A stretch of 64,000 nt of DNA from Myxococcales bacterium (GTDB taxonomy: Bacteria > Myxococcota_A > UBA9042), in the NCBI GenBank assembly GCA_947491025.1, contig CANLIC010000009.1, positions 62,001 to 126,000 on the forward strand. The letters run 5' to 3'. The stretch's first letter is position 1; each line of letters begins with the position of its first letter. Position numbers and translations under genes: made by a program. Below the pieces are notes generated by a model that did no database searches, was not told the origin of the DNA, and was given only the letters and a program-made list of their open reading frames with translations. Shown here piece after piece: positions 59,207-64,000 of the stretch.

Positions 59207-61699
59207 TCAGCGCGTCGCCTCGAAGAGTTTTTCCATCGTCGGCACATAGATCTGCCAGGTCAGGCGCATGTCGTCGTGGATCAGACCGGCGCGAGACATC
59301 CAGTTGCGGACCTTGGTGATGCCGCCGAGCCACGGCGGATCGAGCGCCGTCTCCTGGTCGGCGTAGTCGCCGGAGAGGTAACCGTACTTGAAGGCGTCGT
59401 CGTGGATGACGGCAGGGAACTCGACTGGAATCCCGAAGTGATCCAGCAGCTTACGACCGGCCTCCGTCGGCTTGAGCTCGTAGTGTGCGCGCACGTCCTC
59501 TTCGTGATCCGCGGCCACGATGTCGAACCAGTAGAGGTAAGGCAGCTGTTGGTCTTCGTAGTGCAGGACCATCGGGATGCCGCGGTCCATTTCGAGGCCC
59601 TGCCGCAATGCCAATACGCGCCCAGAATCATGGATGAAGATGAGACCAGGTCCGACAAGATCCCACTTGCGTTGGAACTGCGCTTCCCACCGCTTGCGGA
59701 TCCACTCGGCGATCTCGCGGTAGTCCGAGAAATCGTGCTGCCAGCGACCGATCCAGCCGGTCCACCGCAGATGAAGCAGCTTCTCCATCCGTCGGCGCAC
59801 CTCACCCGTTGTCGGGCTGGCGAAGCTGTTGAATTCGCAGATCAGTCGGCCGCCCGCGCGCACGAACCGTTCGACTACCGCGACCTCGTCAGGGTTCAAC
59901 CCGCCGTAAATCTTGGGGTTGAGCTCGAGGTGTTCGACCTGGTTGCGCTCCGTGGCGTAGTCCAAACGGTACACGCCATAGGTGTCCGCGATGTAGAGCA
60001 GGTCCCTGTTCTCCAGGTCGGTGTCCTTGAGCTGGGTGACCTCTGAAGTCTTCGGGTCATAGCCGACGTAGTCGCGCGTCTTGTTCCACAGCAGGCGGCC
60101 TTCCTGGGTTCGGACCTTGGCCTGGCTCAGCAGCCACATGAGGCGCGCGTGCTCACGGTAGTTGGTCAGCGGCACGGTCTTGTCGACGACTTGCACGCGC
60201 AGCCCGTGGCTCGGCTTGAGCAGCCACGCGATGGGCATGGCCAAGAACGACGCGACGAGCAGCGTCGCCAGCGCCGGGATGACCCAAGCCGCGCCGGGAT
60301 TGCGGTCCTGGCTCTCGCGGAAGCCCTGACGCGTCATGCGTCCCCAGGCCTTCTCGCCGAGCAGGTACTTGAGCAGACCGCGCGCGCGGTAGGCGAGCAC
60401 GATCTGGCGGTAGCCGAAGTTTTCGAGCACCGCGACACCGAGCAGGCGGGGCAAGTCGCCGCGCTGGCGGAAGAACGACAGCGAGAGCTCTTCGAGCAAG
60501 ATGCCGCCGAGGCTGAGCAAGAAGCCCGAGAGCAGCGCCAGCACGCCAAAGAGGCCGGCGAAGAAGGGCTCCATCATGCCGCCGAGGACCGTCAGCAAGA
60601 GGTAGACGTAGCCCGCGAGCTCGATCAGCGGGCCGAAGAGCTCGAAGAACCAGAAGAACGGCGTGACGAAGAGGCCGATGGTCGCGTAGCGCGGGTTCAG
60701 CGTCATCCGCTTGTGGCGCCACAACGTGTCAAAGAGGCCGCGCTGCCAGCGATCGCGTTGGTTGCCGAGGATGCGCAGCGAGTCGGGCGCCTCGGTGAAG
60801 GCGACGGGGTCGGGCAGGTGGCGAATGGCCCGCGCCTGCAGCCACTTGGGCACGTCGTGGCGCAGCCGGGCGATGAGCTCCATGTCCTCGCCGACCGAGT
60901 CGGTGGCGTACCCACCGGACGCGACGATGGCCTGGCGGCGGAAGAGGCCGAAGGCTCCCGAGACGATGAGGTTGCCGCCGAGCCCATCCCAGCCGAGGCG
61001 ACCGACGAGAAAGGCGCGCATGTACTCGACGACCTGAAAGCGCGCCAACCACGACTTCGGCAGTCCGACCTCGACCACGTTGCCGCGCTCGATGGTGCAG
61101 CCGTTGGCCAGGCAGAGCGTGCCACCGACGCCCACCACTTCGAGATCGCTCAGGATGGGGCGGACCAGCCGCAGCAGTGCGTCGGGAATGATGAGCGTAT
61201 CGGCGTCGATGGCGCAGACAAGCGGGTAGCGGGCAGCGTTGACAGCACAGTTGAGCGCGTCGGCCTTGCCACCGTTCTCCTTGTCGATGACGACCAGGCG
61301 GCGGTTGATGGCGGAGCGGTAGGTGGCGCGCACGGGCTGGCACTTCAGATCGATGCGCATGTCGATCGGAACGGCCTCGAGCGCGAACGCCGTGCGCAGC
61401 TTCTGCAGCGTCTGGTCTTTGCTGCCGTCGTTGACGACGACGACCTCATGCTGCGGATAGCGCAAATTCAGCAGCGCGCGCACCGACTCGACGACGTTCT
61501 TTTCTTCGTTGTGAGCGGGCACGATGATGCTGATCGGCAGGGTCGCGCGGCCGCGGAGGCTGACGGCCTCGGGGCTGCTGCCTTCGAGGTCGCGGCGGAC
61601 ACGGATGACGCCAAGGACCGCAGAGACGAATTGCGTGATGTACCCTGCCGTCAGCGCGACGAAGTAGGTCAGCACGAAGAGGTTCATCACCTCGATCAT
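59207..61699 (-). CDS. processive family 2 glycosyltransferase fused to an extracytoplasmic domain
   Basis: 830 residues; GGAGGG is five bases before the ATG. N-terminal helix (about 7-31), GT2 catalytic core with the four processive-synthase motifs: D91 (VVNDGS), D165-A-D167, E271-D272, and Q314-R-D-R-W318. Four to five further helices (336-410, 488-510) form the membrane channel. After about 515 a domain of about 310 residues follows: LLYIADTYGVYRLDY, then GLNPDEVAVVERFVRAGGRLICEFNSF, resembling ThuA/class I GATase-like folds, and WDLVGPGLIFIHDSGRV. This extra domain should face the periplasm. Makes a linear polysaccharide from a UDP-sugar. Overlaps the HEAT gene by four bases. Confidence 0.92.
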   Translation of the reverse strand: MIEVMNLFVLTYFVALTAGYITQFVSAVLGVIRVRRDLEGSSPEAVSLRGRATLPISIIVPAHNEEKNVVESVRALLNLRYPQHEVVVVNDGSKDQTLQKLRTAFALEAVPIDMRIDLKCQPVRATYRSAINRRLVVIDKENGGKADALNCAVNAARYPLVCAIDADTLIIPDALLRLVRPILSDLEVVGVGGTLCLANGCTIERGNVVEVGLPKSWLARFQVVEYMRAFLVGRLGWDGLGGNLIVSGAFGLFRRQAIVASGGYATDSVGEDMELIARLRHDVPKWLQARAIRHLPDPVAFTEAPDSLRILGNQRDRWQRGLFDTLWRHKRMTLNPRYATIGLFVTPFFWFFELFGPLIELAGYVYLLLTVLGGMMEPFFAGLFGVLALLSGFLLSLGGILLEELSLSFFRQRGDLPRLLGVAVLENFGYRQIVLAYRARGLLKYLLGEKAWGRMTRQGFRESQDRNPGAAWVIPALATLLVASFLAMPIAWLLKPSHGLRVQVVDKTVPLTNYREHARLMWLLSQAKVRTQEGRLLWNKTRDYVGYDPKTSEVTQLKDTDLENRDLLYIADTYGVYRLDYATERNQVEHLELNPKIYGGLNPDEVAVVERFVRAGGRLICEFNSFASPTTGEVRRRMEKLLHLRWTGWIGRWQHDFSDYREIAEWIRKRWEAQFQRKWDLVGPGLIFIHDSGRVLALRQGLEMDRGIPMVLHYEDQQLPYLYWFDIVAADHEEDVRAHYELKPTEAGRKLLDHFGIPVEFPAVIHDDAFKYGYLSGDYADQETALDPPWLGGITKVRNWMSRAGLIHDDMRLTWQIYVPTMEKLFEATR

Positions 61700-62754
61700 G
61701 CGCCCTCCGTCGCGAGCCGATGCTCGGCCAAGGCCGAGGAGGCGTTCTCGCTGCCGCGGGCTGCCGCCTCGCGCAGGGCCGCAGTGCCTTGGGCGCCGCA
61801 ACGGGTCAGGGCCAGCGCCGCGTTGTGACGCACCCACTCGGCGGGGTCATCGAGCAGCTTGGCGATGGGCTGTGCTGCGCCGTCGCCGCCGAGCTTGGCG
61901 GCCGTGCTGACCGCGGCGGAGCGCACCTCCCAGAACTCGTCGGTGAGGGCGCGCAGTACGGCGGGGAGCGCGGCCGGCTCGTCGAGCTCGGCGAGGCCGC
62001 GCAGCGCCTCGATGCGGACCTCGACGTCCTCGTCGGTGACGGCGTGAATGACCAGCTCGAGGGCGCCCTCGACGTTGCTGCGGCCGAGCGCGCCGACCGA
62101 GATCAGGCGCAGGTCAGCGTCGCCGGTACGGCTGGCCTCGGCGAGGTCCTCGACGGGCATCGGGTCGGTGGCGGCCAACGCGTCGATGGCGCGGGTCCGA
62201 GCCAACCGGCCATCTTTGGCGATGGCGGAGAGCGAGACGAGGCCTTCTTGGGCGCGACCGAGGGCGCACAGCGCCTCGAACGCCGACAGCCGCACGTCAG
62301 GCAGGGTGTCGCGCACCAGCGAGCTGAGGACGTCGGCCGGGTCGGCGAGCGCGCGCGCCTCACGGATGCAGCGGTTACGCTCCCAGGCCTGCCTGCGGGC
62401 CGCGGCAGCGCTGACGGCGCCGAAGGCGCTCTCGATGAAGACGCGCGCCAAGGGCTTGGCGTGGTCGAGGGTGACGAACTCGGCCAACTCCGTCAGCAAC
62501 CGGCGACCGCTGTCGGGGCCGAGGCCGCGGACGATGGCAACGGCGCGGACGTGCGCGTTTTCGCCTTCCTCCTCAGTCAGCTGTGGCATGAGATCGGAGA
62601 GCTCACGGCGGGCGCGGTCGTAGCGCTGCTCCCGGCCGATGGAGCGGCGACGCATGATGAGCAGCGCAATGAGGGCCGCAAAGACGATGAAGACCTCGAT
62701 CGCCACGATGATGAGGACGATGAACTCGGTGGTGGTGAGGCGTTCGAAATTCAC
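61696..62754 (-). CDS. membrane-anchored HEAT-repeat protein
   Basis: 352 residues from GTG 62754 (GAGGG eight bases upstream, GTGA overlap with the YaiO-like gene). One N-terminal transmembrane helix (about 11-34, FIVLIIVAIEVFIVFAALIALLIM), a basic cytoplasmic stretch, then eight or so HEAT-like helical pairs (LSSLVRDTLPDVRLSAFEALCALG, VIHAVTDEDVEVRIEALRGLAELD, LRALTDEFWEVRSAAVSTAAKLGG, LLDDPAEWVRHNAALALTRCG). Likely a protein-binding scaffold for the neighbouring synthase. The three-gene order YaiO-HEAT-GT2, each overlapping, implies one complex. Confidence 0.85.
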   Translation of the reverse strand: MNFERLTTTEFIVLIIVAIEVFIVFAALIALLIMRRRSIGREQRYDRARRELSDLMPQLTEEEGENAHVRAVAIVRGLGPDSGRRLLTELAEFVTLDHAKPLARVFIESAFGAVSAAAARRQAWERNRCIREARALADPADVLSSLVRDTLPDVRLSAFEALCALGRAQEGLVSLSAIAKDGRLARTRAIDALAATDPMPVEDLAEASRTGDADLRLISVGALGRSNVEGALELVIHAVTDEDVEVRIEALRGLAELDEPAALPAVLRALTDEFWEVRSAAVSTAAKLGGDGAAQPIAKLLDDPAEWVRHNAALALTRCGAQGTAALREAAARGSENASSALAEHRLATEGA

Positions 62755-64000
62755 AGCCGCGCCCTCGCCACGAACGCCAGGTCGTACCACCGGTCGCCGA
62801 GTTTGAGCTGTTGCAGCGCCGTACCCATCAGGCGGATGCCGAAGCGGTGATTGAACCAGTGGTCCCAACCGAGGACGAGCGACACCGAGGACTCATCGGG
62901 CGCGGAGAGCGTGCGATTGGTGAACACGACCTCCTGGCCGACGTAGGCCCAAGCGTAGACGGCGTCGCGCAAATCGAAGTCGAAGCGGGTGCGCAAGTAG
63001 AAGGTGTGGCCGACCTGGCCGATGTCGGCGATGTCGGCGGCCGGGCCCTTGCCGCGTCCGACGAAGAGGTAACCGGGCGTCACGGTCAGCCGGCCCAGGA
63101 AGATCGGTAGGTAGGGTCCGATCGACCACAGCGATGCGATCTCGTAGGTGGCGACACGCGCCCAGAGACCGAGCCCGAACTTGCCGAAGTTCCAAGCGCC
63201 TTCGGCCCAGACGTCGACTGGGGGTAGATAGCCGCCGGTCTGCGGCGCGATGAAGAGACGCACGTCGCCCGAGAGCTTGAGCACTTCGAAGAAGAGCCAG
63301 GCATAGGCGCCGTAGGCCGTGCTGGTGACGGTGGTGCCGGCGGCGCCGCCTGTGTTGATGGTGGTGTTGCGCTGCTCACCGTAGACGCCTGCGGTCAGCG
63401 TCAATTGACGGCTCCAGCGGTAGCCACCGGTCAGTTCGGCGCGCTGCCAGAGATCGCCTCTGTAGAGCGAGAGGCCGAGCAGTCCCTGGGCGAGCCAAGG
63501 CCGCTCCTTGAGCGTCATGCTGTATTCAAGCTCGTCAGCGACTTCCATGCCCGGGCGGATCTGACCGCGCGCCAAATCTGGCCGGTCGATTTCGATGTAG
63601 AGCGCGATGAGCCTGGCGGCGATGCGGACGTCGCCGTCGCCACGCAGCTGCGCCTCGCGCCACGCGCGGATGGCACCCGCGGCGTCGTTGCGGGACTCGC
63701 GGATCTGCGCCACCAGCCGCAGGGCTTCGGTGTTGCGGCTGTCGGCCTGGTAGACGGCGACCGCTTCGGCCTCGGCCTCCGCAGGCCGCTTGAGCCAGAA
63801 GAGCAGGCGCGCCCGCTGCATCCTCACTTCGGTGTCGTTGGGATAGCGCTGCAGCGCCAGATCCGCGACTTGCAGCGCCAGCTCGAGCTTCTGCTGCAAA
63901 ATCAGGTTGCGGATCGTGATGGCGTTGAGCGGCAGGCCGGCAAGAGGTCCGGTCTCAGGTGCTTCGGCGCGCTCCTGCGGTCCTGCGCCCGCGGCCTGGG
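62751..64000 (-). CDS. YaiO-like TPR/outer-membrane barrel protein, 5' end cut by window edge
   Basis: The frame is open from its stop at 62751 to the right edge (416 codons seen), so the TTG at 63899 is not necessarily the start. The visible N-terminal half has TPR-like helices (LELALQVADLALQRYPNDTEVR, AEAEAVAVYQADSRNTEAL, IRAWREAQLRGDG). The C-terminal half is a beta-barrel of roughly fourteen alternating strands (LTGGYRWSRQLTLTAGVYGE, YAWLFFEVLKLSGDVRLF, GPYLPIFLGRLTVTPGYLFVG, SVSLVLGWDHWFNHRFGIRLMG) ending in YDLAFVARARL, an aromatic-to-basic barrel terminus. Resembles YaiO. Predicted outer-membrane exit pore or scaffold for the polymer made by the GT2. Confidence 0.8.
   Translation of the reverse strand, partial: QAAGAGPQERAEAPETGPLAGLPLNAITIRNLILQQKLELALQVADLALQRYPNDTEVRMQRARLLFWLKRPAEAEAEAVAVYQADSRNTEALRLVAQIRESRNDAAGAIRAWREAQLRGDGDVRIAARLIALYIEIDRPDLARGQIRPGMEVADELEYSMTLKERPWLAQGLLGLSLYRGDLWQRAELTGGYRWSRQLTLTAGVYGEQRNTTINTGGAAGTTVTSTAYGAYAWLFFEVLKLSGDVRLFIAPQTGGYLPPVDVWAEGAWNFGKFGLGLWARVATYEIASLWSIGPYLPIFLGRLTVTPGYLFVGRGKGPAADIADIGQVGHTFYLRTRFDFDLRDAVYAWAYVGQEVVFTNRTLSAPDESSVSLVLGWDHWFNHRFGIRLMGTALQQLKLGDRWYDLAFVARARL

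Noticed and set aside
59063..61828. plus-strand ORFs opposite the GT2 and alpha-barrel genes
   Set aside because: Antisense shadows; no family motif, and the minus-strand products have complete catalytic signatures.

Overview
This is a gene-dense, very GC-rich chromosomal window. It carries no phage, transposon, integron or CRISPR signal. Gene content points to a predatory or social Deltaproteobacterium-like lineage, most likely Myxococcota or a relative: serine/threonine kinase with an N-terminal zinc-ribbon, tandem FHA domains, many large lipoproteins with Cys-rich repeats and Asp/Gly/Thr-rich stalks, class III adenylate cyclase, ECF sigma with a FecR-type anti-sigma factor, and frequent GTG/TTG starts with ATGA overlaps. 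The lineage is an inference from gene style; no rRNA is present to settle it.

Layout. 1-4342: a truncated M1 aminopeptidase-like gene and a cohesin-like lipoprotein (minus) diverge from an ECF sigma factor/anti-sigma pair (plus). 4276-6841: ligA and a small outer-membrane-type protein. 7001-12813: tRNA-Arg, a DEAD-box RNA helicase and a three-gene TRAP transporter. 13017-16582: tRNA-Leu, a His-rich lipoprotein and an apolipoprotein N-acyltransferase (lnt) whose catalytic domain is split by a roughly 370-residue beta-propeller-like insert. 16767-24326 (minus): two giant lipoproteins, one with a clan CD (caspase/gingipain-like) His/Cys pair, and a diacylglycerol-kinase-like protein. 24798-33098: FHA protein, DppB/DppC-type permeases without partners, NagZ, a C-terminal processing protease and an unknown protein.

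33146-44232 is the conserved translation/RNA core: tRNA-Cys, rimP, nusA, ylxR, infB, rbfA, truB, rpsO and pnp. It has a promoter ahead of rpsO, a hairpin terminator between rpsO and pnp, and a strong terminator after pnp. 44382-49432 (minus) is a signalling operon of kinase, ABC permease, ABC ATPase and adenylate cyclase; the kinase reading frame is broken in a run of six G. 49991-52498 holds a NERD-type helicase and a lipoprotein glutathione peroxidase.

52575-64000 (minus) is one long co-directional block. It begins at the right edge with a YaiO-like outer-membrane protein, a membrane-anchored HEAT-repeat protein and a processive GT2 synthase, all overlapping by 4 nt. These three look like a synthase-dependent exopolysaccharide secretion machine. 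An alpha-helical-barrel lipoprotein follows, then five overlapping genes: TPR lipoprotein, lipoprotein, rhomboid protease, TlpA-like thioredoxin and a membrane-anchored protein.

The strongest candidates for undescribed biology are the propeller-in-Lnt architecture, the GT2/HEAT/YaiO locus with its fused extracytoplasmic domain, the clan CD-like lipoprotein, and the frameshifted kinase in the cyclase/ABC operon.
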